Shown: positions 23,013 through 33,024 of the stretch, piece after piece
How positions within the stretch are numbered: the stretch's first letter is position 1
Layout of the letters: every line of letters starts with the position of its first letter
Assembly: GCF_963583255.1 (NCBI RefSeq)
Contig: NC_084806.1
Span: forward strand, 19,386,317-19,450,316
DNA from: Pyrus communis
Taxonomy: Eukaryota > Streptophyta > Magnoliopsida > Rosales > Rosaceae
DNA length: 64,000 nt
Direction: 5' to 3'
The notes under the pieces: generated by a model
Databases searched by the model: none
Seen by the model: the letters and a program-made list of their open reading frames with translations, nothing else
Told to the model about the DNA's origin: nothing
Position numbers and translations under genes: made by a program

Positions 23013-23479
23013 TCCCTTGGCGCACTTAGCGAGGCTAGGGTGACCACGAGCTCGTGCCTCGGGTGCTCTTAGTCCTTCGGCAGAGTTGATGTAGAGGTGG
23101 AAGGCATAGTAGAGAGAGCTAATGCTTTGCTTCGAGTTGCAATGCCTAAAATGCCACCACTTGTGGCAATGATGTTCTTGTTCTTTGCGTTGGTTGCGGG
23201 AATAGCTTGATGCCATGTATGTTTCTTAGTTGCGAGCTCGTGCCTTAGGTGCTCTTAGTCCTTTGGCAGAGTTAATGTAGAGGTGGAAGGCACGGTAGAG
23301 AGAGCTATAGCCTTGCTTCGAGTTGCGACACCCAAATTGCCACCACTTGCGGCAAGGATGTTCTTGTTCTTTGCGTTGGTTGTGGGAATAACTTGATCCT
23401 TTCTTGATGCCATGTATGTTTCTTGTGGATTTGAAGACAGAGATGAGAGGCAGAGAGATCTCGCTAGGCATGCCAAATT
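23013..23479 (-). pseudogene. Gypsy element X1 leader and gag N-terminus
   Basis: This segment is collinear with 33025-33300 (+) of copy X2. The leader has aaatttggcatgcctagcgag after the LTR, comparable to aaatttggcacacccagtggg in X2, which is a Tat-type primer region. The reading STRNIHGIKKGSSYSHNQRK is shared by both copies in one frame or another. A tandem duplication of about 200 bp is visible inside X1: agagagctaatgctttgcttcgag at about 23111 against agagagctatagccttgcttcgag near 23299. No intact gag start remains. Confidence 0.6.
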
Positions 23480-24404
23480 TGTAAACACGAAAATTCTGTA
23501 ACGAATGAAACAATCTTTGTTTATAATTTTCCTTTAATTCAGTCTTCAAATTATATGAAGATGCGTAGATTGTTGATCCAAGGGTCGCGATGACTTGATC
23601 TCAGATGAACTATTGAACGATTGTTTCAAGTTTTAAGTTTGAAACAATACGTTGATAGTCTTCACCTCAAAGCTACAACAAAAGTAGTGTTGATGTAGGA
23701 TTTCGTTGATTCAAGAGTCTTGGCGACTTGATCTTGAATCGAACGTTGTTACAAGTTTTGAGTTTGCAACAAAGTCTTGAAGGAATCGGCACAGGTGCTT
23801 GTTGATTCTTCAGGGGAGTGCTTTGCTTTTGTCGAAAGAAAGCTTCAGCTTTGGTTATGCGTTCTTTAAAGAGAGCTTTGGCCACAGATTAGTCTTCAAA
23901 GATTTGGTAGAGGTTCTCCTTTTGTGAGAATTTCGGCCTTGAATGTAGAAATTGTCAACCTTGAATGTAGAAATTGTCGACCTTATACTTGTCCGTGGAC
24001 CTTGTATTTATAGACTTCTCAAAGCTTGCCTTTGGATGGATTTGGCTTTGATTTGTGTCTTGATTCGTCCATGGGAGAATTTAGGCATGTTTTGTGTCTT
24101 AATTTCAGCCAATTTCCTTGCTTGGTCGAATTATAGGGCTTTCTTGCCTATTTTGTGAGCAATCTTCAATTCTTTCTTGTTTTGTGAAGATAGTTTAGCT
24201 TTCATTCTGGTTTTGAGAGATTTTGGACTCCATGCTGATTTTAAGAGATATTTTCTCCCTATTGCCGAAATTTGGGAAGTTTTATTCTTCCTTTGCTTGA
24301 TTTGTGCCACATGTCATTGAAGACTTGTCTATTTGTGATGATTCATATTCCACGTGGAGCTTTGTGATGCATCATTCGCATGCAACGGAATTTACATGTC
24401 TACA
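23480..24404 (-). mobile_element. 5' LTR of Gypsy element X1
   Basis: On the minus strand the LTR runs from TGTAGACATGTAAATTCC (24404) to ...TCGTGTTTACA (23480), giving 925 bp with TG...CA ends. Its inner part (23950-24090) matches 32415-32530 of the X2 LTR: the block ggacgaatcaagacacaaatc, then ggccaaatccatcc. The adjoining sequence at 24405 (attgg...) belongs to the pararetrovirus remnant, so this LTR cuts off that remnant's 5' part. Confidence 0.7.
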
Positions 24405-25528
24405 ATTGGATTTATAGAAGTGTTACATTCCTGTGGGAAAAACAGCTCACTAAATAATCAATAAATGCAATAAAACATGCAATAAAAAGGAATGAAGACA
24501 GAACCCCTATATTCGATGAAAAAGTCGGTAAGGGAGTCCTAGACACAATCAACACATTACTCTTCACAATACTTGAACACTTCATAGAAACACCAAGTAA
24601 CGTAACCTCCAAAATACATGATCAACTAAGTAATCTAAGATATCCCACCTTAAGCGACTTTAGGTGGTACAAAGACATTTACATGTCCTGAGTAATGCTT
24701 AGAGAAGGCAGTAAAGAGTCATTTTGGAAAGATAAATTCAAAAATTGGATTACCAAACTTATTTTCACACAAAATCAGACAAGTTTTAGTCAACGAAGAA
24801 GGTACCATACCATATAATACCCTTACTTATGGAAATATTATTAATATTTTCTAGAAGGAAGGATTAAAAATGTGTATTGATATGAAAATAACAAAACAAG
24901 TCAACAAAGATAAATCAATAGCCAAATATGAGTTATGAATGTTTTATGAACAATACGGTTTACCCCCTATTGCCCCTTCTAGTAAAAAGAAAAGCATAGA
25001 AAGATATCCCAATAAATACCAAAATAAAAGATATCACAAATATGACAAGTACAACAAAAAGAATTTTAACACCAATAAATTCTATGAAAAAAGTAAACCT
25101 AACAAAAATTGGAAAAAAAATCATTTAATAAAATTTATTCCAAAGATCAAAACAAAGGTAATTTGGCCACCATGCAAACAAATGTACAGTAAAAAAGATA
25201 ATTAATTAGTTAAAATATATGAGGAACAGAAAACTAAATTAATCCAAGTGCTAGAGTTAAAAGACACAAACCAAAGTGAAAATGAACAAGAGTTCGATTA
25301 TAACTCCTCAGAGTCAAACCATTCAAACAGCTATGACTCCCTAGACATAAATATGGGATGCAGAGATAGTTGTCGTAAAACAATTTCAGTCTTAAATAAA
25401 CAAGAAGAACAAGAAGGTTTATTAATTGAATTAATTAGTAAAATCGATGATCCAGAATTAAAATCTCATTACTTGAAAAAAATTAAAGAAATTAGATAGT
25501 CAGGAAGAAGCTAGCACCAGTCAACAGC
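24405..25528 (+). pseudogene. endogenous pararetrovirus coat-protein region
   Basis: This is a remnant of a caulimovirid capsid domain, in several frames. About 24500-24720 reads IFDEKVGKGVLDTIN and TLSDFRWYKDIY, capsid-core text I recognise from florendovirus/petuvirus-like polyproteins. 24830-24960 reads GLKMCIDMKI and EQYGLPPIAPSSKKK, followed by the basic stretch (24939-25205, rich in K, Y and N). The CCHC zinc knuckle expected after it is eroded; only one cysteine remains near CKQMYSKKD. The acidic tail is at 25248-25499 and ends ISKIDDPELKSHYLKKIKEI. The movement-protein part expected upstream is missing at the X1 LTR. Confidence 0.7.
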
Positions 25529-25533
25529 CAACT

Positions 25534-27252
25534 TGTCACATCCCGGCCTGGGGCGAATCATTTCCCGGGCCCGCTCCACCACCGTAGCATGATATTGCTC
25601 ACTTTGGGCCCCGACCACACCCTCACGATTTTGTTTCTGGGAACTCACATGAGAACTTCCCAATGGGTCACCCATCCTGGAGTGCTCTCGCGTGCTATTC
25701 GTTTAACTTCGGAGTTCCCATGGAACCCGAAGCCAGTAAGCTCCCAAAAGGCCTCATGCTAGGTAGGGATGAGAATATACATTTAAGGATCACTCCTTTG
25801 GGTGATGTGGGATTTCACAATCCACCCCCCTTAGGGGCCCAACGTCCTCGTCGGCACACACGCGACCAGGGTTAGGCTCTGATACCAAATTGTCATATCC
25901 CGGCCCGGGGGGGACCACTTCCCGGGCCCGTTCCACCACCGTAGCATGATATTGTCCGTTTTGGGCCCCGACCACGCCTTCACGGTTTTGTTTCTGGGAA
26001 CTCACACGAGAACTTCCCAATGGGTCACCCATCCTGGGAATGCTCTCACGCGCTACTCGCTTAACTTCGAAATTCCCATAGAACTCGAAGCCAGTGAGCT
26101 CCCAAAAGGCCTTGTGTTAGGTAGGGATGGGAATATACATTTAAGGATCACTCCCCTGGGCGTTGTGGGATGTCACAATCCACCCCCTTAGGGGCCCGAC
26201 GTCCTCGTCTGCACACACGCGACCAAGGTTAGGCTCTAATACCAAATTGTCACATCCTGGCGCGGGGCAGATCATTTCTCGGGCCCGCTCCACCACCGTA
26301 GCACGATATTGTCCGCTTTGGGCCTCGACCACGCCCTCACGATTTTGTTTCTGGGAACTCACACGAGAACTTCCGAATGGGTCACCCATCTTGGGAGTGC
26401 TCTTGCGCGCTACTCGCTTAACTTCGGAGTTCCTATGGAACCCGAAGCCAGTGAGCAAAAGGCCTCATGCTAGGTAGGGATAGGAATATACATTTAAGGA
26501 TCACTCCCCTGGGCAATGTGGGATGTCACAGCCCGTGCGGGGAAGTGATCCGCCCCGGGCCGGGATGTGACAATTTGGTATCAGAGCCTAACCCTGGTCG
26601 CGTGTGTGCCGACGAGGATGTCGGGCCCCTAAAGGGGGTGGATTGTGACATAGGGGAGTGATCCTTAAATGTATATTCCCATCCCTACCTAGCATGAGGC
26701 CTTTTGGGAGCTCACTGGCTTCGTGTTCCATGGGAATTCCGAAGTTAAGCAAGTAGCGCGCGAGAGCACTCCTAGGATGGGTGACCCATTCGGAAGTTCT
26801 CGTGTGAGTTCCCAGAAACAAAACAGTGAGGGCATGGTCGGGGCCCAAAGCGGACAATATCGTGCTACGGTGGTGGAGCGGGCTCGGGAAGTGGTCCCCC
26901 CCGGGCTGGGATGTAACAATTTGGTATCAGAGCCTAACCCTAGTCGCGTGTGTGTCGACGAGGACGTCAGGCCCCTAAGGGGGGTGGATTGTGACATCCC
27001 ACATCGCCCAAGGGAGTGATCCTTAAATGTATATTCCCATCCTTACCAAGCATGAGGCCTTTTGGGAGCTCACTGGCTTCGGGTTCCATGGGAACTCCGA
27101 AGTTAAGCAAGTAGCGTGCGAGAGCACTCCCAGGATGGAGGATGGGTGACCCATTGGGAAGTTCTCGTGTGAGTTCTCAGAAGGCCTCATGCTAGGTAGG
27201 GATGGGAATATACATTTAAGGATCACTCCCCTGGACGATGTGGGATGTCACA
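25534..27252. mobile_element. rearranged Cassandra TRIM array with central inversion
   Basis: The target duplication CAACT (25529-25533 and 27253-27257) brackets the whole block. It holds three reverse LTRs (25534-25819, 25891-26177, 26248-26530) separated by reverse internal segments of about 70 bp. Then come, in forward orientation, a 42-bp LTR end (26531-26572), an internal segment, an LTR (26644-26918), an internal segment and a truncated LTR (26990-27180). A reverse LTR end closes it at 27181-27252. LTR ends are TGTGACATCCCAC and GGGCCGGGATGTGACA. Internals carry the Met-tRNA primer site tttggtatcagagcc and a purine tract. Cassandra is a non-autonomous retroelement with 5S-like LTRs. All open frames here are artefacts. 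Confidence 0.9.
26718..26812 (+). promoter_or_regulatory. 5S rRNA-like segment in the Cassandra LTR
   Basis: Within the forward LTR, ggaattccgaagttaagc, cgagagcactcctaggat and gggtgacccattcggaag resemble the 3' half of plant 5S rRNA, including box A-like (aagttaagc) and box C-like (gatgggtgacc) internal Pol III promoter words. The same segment occurs in every LTR of the array (in reverse near 25640-25735, 26000-26090 and 26350-26440; forward near 27070-27165). This 5S likeness is the diagnostic feature of Cassandra. Whether any copy is transcribed cannot be seen. Confidence 0.8.
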
Positions 27253-27257
27253 CAACT

Positions 27258-27565
27258 CCACAAAGTAAAATCTGTCTTGGTACAACCTTGGAAAGATTTA
27301 ATGAACCAAAAAAAGAAATTATGGTTACAGATTTATAATATGAAGTAAACAAAATTAAGGAAGAAATAAAAATCCTTAAAACAGACAATCAATAAATTAG
27401 ATCACATCTTAGCTTCATTCAAACACAAAAATTAATTGAGAAAGAATCTAAGCAAAACAATAAACAAACTTCTTCCTCATCCGAGAAAGAACCAAGAGAA
27501 AACAACCATGAAGAAAATGATAAAGGTTCAACCAAAAGTTTAATTTTAAGCTCATTTAACAAAAT
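27258..27565 (+). pseudogene. pararetrovirus capsid-to-protease linker
   Basis: The pararetrovirus resumes directly after the Cassandra TSD. Readable text is KICLGTTLERFNEPKKEIMV and YEVNKIKEEIKILK, then a S/E/N-rich stretch to 27540. This is the usual acidic, poorly conserved linker between capsid and aspartic protease in caulimovirid polyproteins. Premature stops (27331, 27391) break it. It is cut at 27565 by a MITE, whose target duplicate is TAACAAAAT. Confidence 0.6.
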
Positions 27566-27923
27566 GGCTTTTTAGCCAAAATGGTCTCTGAGATTTGCAT
27601 AACCCCTCAATTTACCACCAATCAATACAAGTGGTCATTGATATCATCCACCACCAATCATTTTAGTCCTTCTGTGAATAGTTATGTTAAATAAAGATTA
27701 AAATGATGAAACTACCCTCAATTTAATAAACAATAAGTCAAAATGATTTGACAAAAATTGAGGGTATTTTTATAAATTTATCCTTAATTAATGGAGAATT
27801 TTCACGGAATGACCAAAATGATTGATGGTGGACAAACTTAGGGACCAATTCTATCAACTTCAAATCTCAGGGACCAAAATGAGGAGTTATACAAATCTCA
27901 GGGATCATTTTGGATAAAAGGCC
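27566..27923. mobile_element. MULE-type MITE, 358 bp
   Basis: A 9-bp target duplication TAACAAAAT (27557-27565 and 27924-27932) brackets long terminal inverted repeats: ggctttttagccaaaatgg on the left and ggccttttatccaaaatga in reverse from the right end. The inverted repeat continues through ctctgagatttgcataa / ccctgagatttgtataa, so the arms pair over more than 40 bp. It has no coding potential. A 9-bp TSD and long TIRs fit a Mutator-like non-autonomous element. It sits in the pararetrovirus and is therefore younger than that integration. Confidence 0.9.
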
Positions 27924-27932
27924 TAACAAAAT

Positions 27933-28262
27933 TAGAATTAGAAAATGGTATTTAAATGTCAAACTAATAAATGAAGATTTCTAAAGAGAAACAATTGCCC
28001 TAATCAATTCAGAAGCAAATTTGAATTGTATTCATAAGGGAATAATTTCAACCAAATACTTTCACAAATCAACTAAAATCCTTAGTACATCCAACCATTT
28101 CCCAATGCAATTAAATTACGAAATACCAAAAGCACACATTTGTCAAGACAATGTTTGTTTTCAAACACCATTTGTCCTTGTAAAAAAAAAAACATATCAG
28201 ACCATATCATTTAGGACTTCCTTTCATAGCCCTTATGTATCCTTTTACAGTACACTATGATG
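27933..28262 (+). pseudogene. pararetrovirus aspartic protease remnant
   Basis: After the MITE the reading resumes as the retropepsin-like protease of a caulimovirid. At about 28000-28030 the active-site segment reads INSEANLNCI where an intact family member has a D-S/T-G triplet, so the catalytic aspartate is lost. Downstream text ISTKYFHKSTKILS, YEIPKAHICQDNVCFQTPF and VLVKKKTYQTI follows the family order. A frameshift and stops occur at both ends (27979, 28258). It leads into the reverse transcriptase with no gap. Confidence 0.65.
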
Positions 28263-29285
28263 AATTTCTACCATTGCTATGGGCCAAGAAGTAAAATTTA
28301 AGTTCTCTTCTAAAACAGAGCTCAACGGGATAAATTAGTTAAAGAAAATAATATTTCAAAAACAATCAACATAATTGAAAGAAAAATGCAACACATGAGT
28401 TATTTAAAAGAAGAAATAAATTACGAAAGAATTGAAGATCAGTTAAACAGCAAACCCTTACAACAAAGAATTAATTCTTTTCAACAAAACTTGTTGAAGA
28501 AATATGTTTAGATAATCCTAATGCCTTTTCGTGTAGGAAACAACATACAGTCAAACTTCCTTACATTAAAGAATTCGATGAAAGGAAAATACCCACAAAA
28601 GCTAGGTCAATCCAAATGAGTCATGAAACTATGAAATTTTGTAAACATGAAATCACATAATTACTCAACAAAGGAATAATCAGAAAAAGTAACTCACATT
28701 GGTCATGCCCTGCTTTCTATATCCCTAAAAGTACTGAATTTCTCCAAGATTAATCATTAATTATAAACCATTAAATGAAGCCTTAGAATGGATAAGATAT
28801 CCAGTCCCCAATAAAAGAGATTTAACAAAAAGATTAAGTGAAGCAGTAATCTTTTCAAAATTTGACATGAAATTGGACTTCTCGCAAATTCAAATTCATG
28901 AGGATGACAAATACAAAATAGCATTTGTCACTCTCTTGGCCATTATGAATGTAATGTAATGCCATTTGGCATGAAAAATGCACCCAGTGAATTCCAAAAC
29001 ATAATTAATGAAATATTCAATCAATACAATCACTTTTCCCTTGTTTACCTAGATGATGTCCTCATTTATTCAAAGTTAATTGATGAACATTGGAAACATT
29101 TAAACATATTCATAAAAATAATTTAAGTCAAATAGATTAGTTATTTCAGCTACAAACATAAAATTGTTTCAAACCAGTATAAGACTTTTAGGATACAATA
29201 TCCATCATTCAACAATCCAACCCATAGACAGAGTCATCCAGTTTGGAGATAAATTCCCAAATGAAATCACTGACAAAAGTTAGGC
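28263..29285 (+). pseudogene. pararetrovirus reverse transcriptase, truncated
   Basis: Frameshifted segments carry in order INYKPLNEALEWIRYPVPNK (28755-28812), SKFDMKLDFSQIQIHEDD (28856-28910), HYECNVMPFGMKNAPSEFQ (28940-28996) and the polymerase motif VYLDDVLIYS (29043-29072), which is itself intact. The text ends in LGYNIHHSTIQPIDRVIQF and stops at 29283, just where the RNase H connection should start. RT C-terminus and RNase H are deleted and a different ORF follows at 29289. Polarity and motif spacing are those of Caulimoviridae rather than Gypsy. Confidence 0.75.
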
Positions 29286-29288
29286 CTT

Positions 29289-30240
29289 GTGTCTTACTTA
29301 GCCAGCAGTTCAGTAAATCGTTTTACAACCTTAGGTTCTACCGTAGGGAATTTTCGACCAAATTATCAGTCAACCTTAGTCAAACCTTATGATCATTACA
29401 AAACCTCAGTAAAACCACCACAACCAATGATGAATTACAATCAACCCTCTCTTTACATTCCAAAATCATCCAGTGAATATTTGTTCAGTTACCCTCCAAA
29501 TCTTATTCCAAACCCAACACCAGCAAAGTTGGCCAAATTCTGGTTTCCGCCAAATTTCCACTATCAACCGGAAGAGTTAGACAAAACCTATGAGCTTTAC
29601 AAAAGCATTCTCTTTGAAACCGAGTTAATAACCATTAAACCCATCACCAGTCACACAAATGAAAGATCATGACAAAAAAAGAATGGGGAATCCCTATTTA
29701 CAATACAAGTCCCTTCACACTCAACCACCCAATATTCAGTACAATTATTATGATTACATCAATGCATGGACCAACATTTTCCTCTATCAGAAAGAAGTCA
29801 TTCTTGGTTTATCAACTTCGACAAAAAATTTCAACCAATATTGCTAGCTTGGTTCTCCAAGTGGTAGTCAGTTCATGGCCTTACAGTTAGTCTCATCCCA
29901 TAATCACTCATGCAAATAATCAACTATTTTCGGTCAAGATTCAACAGAAGTCAGTTCAACAAAAAAATACCTCTTCTTTTAATTTTCGTGGCCAAATATA
30001 GAGTTCTAGTGATTTTAAAATGGGAGTACGAAGTAGACAATGAAGAAGTTCATAAAGTTAGACTAGTCAAATGGTAGGACAAATTCAGCCAACAAAGAAT
30101 CATTGAACAGGTTCTTAGTGAATTTCCCATTGAACCACATCCAGTTATCGAAACACAGTCATTATCAGATATCTCTTCATCTTCCTCACTTAAAGAAAAG
30201 TCAAAGTCTTCCAAATCATCATCAAAGCACAAAATTGTAG
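29289..30240 (+). pseudogene. pararetrovirus downstream ORF remnant, unknown function
   Basis: The frame at 29289-29672 begins SYLASSSVNRFTTLGSTVGN, is proline-, serine- and tyrosine-rich, and ends with FHYQPEELDKTYELYKS. The frame at 29659-29847 has YYDYINAWTNIFLYQKE. I associate this Y/W/F-rich protein with the second ORF of florendovirus-like endogenous viruses, whose role is not known to me. From 29850 on the text is frameshifted (KVPWIxKWEY-like near 30010, and a serine/lysine tail at 30160-30240). Its placement right after a truncated RT supports the virus assignment. Confidence 0.5.
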
Positions 30241-32270
30241 AAATTAAAGACCTTGTACAAAAACTTCTTGCTCAAGTGGCATAATTATAGTCACAGGCAG
30301 CCCAATTACAATTACAGTTAAAATCTAAAGATGAAGAAGATGAAACTTCCTCTTAATCCTTAGATGCATCATCACAGCAACTAGTAAAGCCAAACAGTCA
30401 AAGCACTAGGTGGGCTGACTACCAGGATGCATAATACCCATTTGCATAAAGCCATGTGAACGCAGTTAGTCACCATGTCAACCACCATGTGAAGAATTCA
30501 ATCATCATTTTTGTGAAGTCTAAACTTTTAGGTTTGGCTTTCCTTGTCAACATTGTAATTGTACCACATGCTCAATCTAGCTTTTCTCTATTTAAGGGCT
30601 GTGTTTACTGGGAAGAAATGTTCAAAGATGTGGCACATGTCACTTCAACAGGTTTGTTCATGCATGTGCATTTCATGTCTACATTCCTATTACTTTATGA
30701 CTAGCTTAGTTGACTAGTCAGTTGTGCACACAGATTTCCAGCAAGTTAGGCACGTAATTTGTGACCTACCCACATGGGCTAACTGACAGTTTTTTGGCGA
30801 ATGTCTGTTTTTCAGATTGCTTTGAACCTTGACACGTGTCATGAGGGTTGAAAAATGAACCAAAACTTTGAAGGTTAAGATCCCTAGTCGGTTCCTTAGT
30901 TCATTTGGGGTTTCAGATCTTATTTCCTAGAGAGAGAAAGAAAGAAAACAACATTAAGGTTTTACCTTCCTCTTTGTTCTTCATTTATGAAACCTTAATT
31001 TCAAAACCTTTTTTCATGCATGAAACACCCAATCATTAAAGAATATGGTTGCATTGTCTTTGTGCTTTTACATTAATTTTGTGGTGAAGTGTTTCTAATT
31101 TCAAATCTATAAACTGACCCATTTTTGGATTCTCTTCAGTTTCTTCCTTCAATTGTTTGACTAGAGAAATTGAGTAAATATTTGAATCTAGATATGCATA
31201 TCATTGTCATATCATCATATGCATAGTTTATGTATTGGTCTCTGTGCCACAAGGTGAAAAGCTTAGGAGGACTGCCACTTCGTTAAGATTGAATGAATCC
31301 ATCTTGTATAAGGCAAGGTTGCTTCATAGACTAGGTCTAGGAATTGAGCTTTGCATGGTACTTTGTACGAATCCTGATTATACTAGTGGATTGGACTCAG
31401 TGGAGAGCCTCTATTTTTTTTAACCTCGAGGTGGGTTTTTCAAGAAAAAAGTATCTGGTGTCCAAAGTTATTTATATTGTGTCACATATCTCACATACAT
31501 ATACATGCTACGTGTATCACTTGAATATATAATTGGTACGTGCTCACAATCATGCTCTCTTAACACATTAATAACTTGGAACGAACTGAGGCCATGTTGA
31601 GTAAGATAGCTTTTACTATTTGAAATTGGTTATTGACTCTTTGATTTATTGACTAACAAATTTATCTTAGTTGACTAACAGGCTTGACTAGTCAGTCCAG
31701 CAGATTATAGTTTTTATATACAAGTTATTCCGCCTGGTACTAATTTCAATTTTCAGTCATCATTTCAAGACACCATGTGAAGCATGTGAAACATTCAGAC
31801 ATTATTCACATAGTAAAAGCAAGGAATCAATCAGTCAGTAGGAATCACTCAACACATTCTACTATAAAAATAATAATTATTCCAACAAGCTCAATATTCA
31901 TCAACAGTAAAAACAAGTCATCTTCCAGCTTGTGCTTAAGCAGTGAAGAACTCAATCATTCAAGTCTCATTTTCCAAGTCTAGAAGAGGAAGACTCTAAA
32001 GACAAAGAAAGCAAGTTAATTTCCATAACTTTCCTTAGTTCAAATTTTCTTCGAGTTCGCATTGTATTCAAGGAAACCAAATATTGTACACACTTTTAGA
32101 AAGAGAAGAAGGATGCCTATGAGCATCATCATCCAGTTCTTTCAGTAAATTTTATCAGTAAATTGTAAGTTTTCAAAAGTCAATAATAAATTCTAATTTC
32201 AATAACTATATTGCATCATTAATTTAAGTTCATTATTTTCATCATAATGTATGATCCAATTTTACTTAGC
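30241..32270. other. probable pararetrovirus intergenic/leader sequence, no gene
   Basis: I see no gene. The region contains a TATA-like ctatttaaggg at 30588-30598 and AT-rich text. Related words appear twice: caccatgtgaag at about 30481 and 31772, and gactagtcag near 30711 and 31685. This suggests the large intergenic region of the virus is present in two partial copies, as expected at a tandem or circularly permuted integration. 31740-32260 is A-rich and purine-rich. The join to flanking DNA near 32270 is not sharp. Confidence 0.35.
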
Positions 32271-32274
32271 AATC

Positions 32275-32350
32275 TTAGTCATTATATATATATATATCAA
32301 GTTGACTTTGTTTATAAGAAGTAATAAAGCAACAAATATAAGTGATTTAT
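32275..32350. repeat. fragment shared with the protease-gene upstream duplication
   Basis: The text caagttgactttgtttataag followed by aagtaataaagcaacaaatataag resembles 36403-36462 (caagttgaccttgt..., ataagaagtaat, acaacaaatataag). The second region belongs to the sequence upstream of the duplicated protease 5' end. The match is about 60 bp with small gaps. It is only a short relic. Confidence 0.5.
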
Positions 32351-32393
32351 GTATCTGCTAAATGGTCTAGATTCATGGTACTCTTTTCGTCCT

Positions 32394-33024
32394 TGTAGAC
32401 ATATCAAGACACAAAACATGCCTAAATTCTCACATGGACGAATCAAGACACAAATCAAGGCCAAATCCATCCAAAGGCATGACTTTGGAAGTCTATAAAT
32501 ATAAGGACCCAAGACATACAAAGGGATCGAAAATTACACATTGAGAAGAACCATTGCACAAATCTTTGAAGACTAATACGCTGCCAAAGCTCTCTTTGAA
32601 GAATGCACAACCAAAGCCAAAGCTTTCTGTCACCAAAGCCGAAGCACTCCTTGAAGAATCAACAAGCACTTGTGCCAATTCCTTCAAGACTTTGTTGCAA
32701 GCTTAAAACTTGTAACGACATTCATTTAAGAATCAAGTCGCCAAGACCCTTGAATCAATGAAATCCCACATCAACATCATCTTTGCCAAACCTTGAGGTA
32801 CAGACCATCCAAGCATTATTTCAAGCTCAAAACTTAAAGCAATCATTCTCTGAGATCAAGTCATCGCGAACCTTGGATCAACAACCTACGCATCTACATC
32901 AAATTTGAAGACTAAATCAGAGGGAAATTGTAAACAAAGATTGTAACTTACAAATTCAAATCAATACAAATTTACTTTGTACACGTGTTCTCATTTCATT
33001 CATTACATAATTTTTTTGTTTACA
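32394..33024 (+). mobile_element. LTR of Gypsy element X2
   Basis: The start TGTAGACATATCAAGAC (32394) and the end ...TTTTGTTTACA (33024) match the ends of the X1 LTR. The first nine bases match X1 and the text then jumps to a point about 300 bp further in, so X2 carries an internal deletion near its LTR start. The rest is collinear with X1: ggacgaatcaagacacaaatc at about 32440 and ggccaaatccatcc at 32459. The leader aaatttggcacacccagtggg follows at 33025. Confidence 0.7.

Noticed and set aside
26690..26820. Genuine 5S rRNA gene
   Set aside because: Only the 3' half resembles 5S, it lies between retroelement LTR ends, and it has TSD-bounded context. It is Cassandra.
25663..27226. Many overlapping frames of 60-105 codons on both strands in the Cassandra block
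   Set aside because: All are readings of repeated LTRs with 5S-like text. They recur in each copy and on both strands without a protein family.
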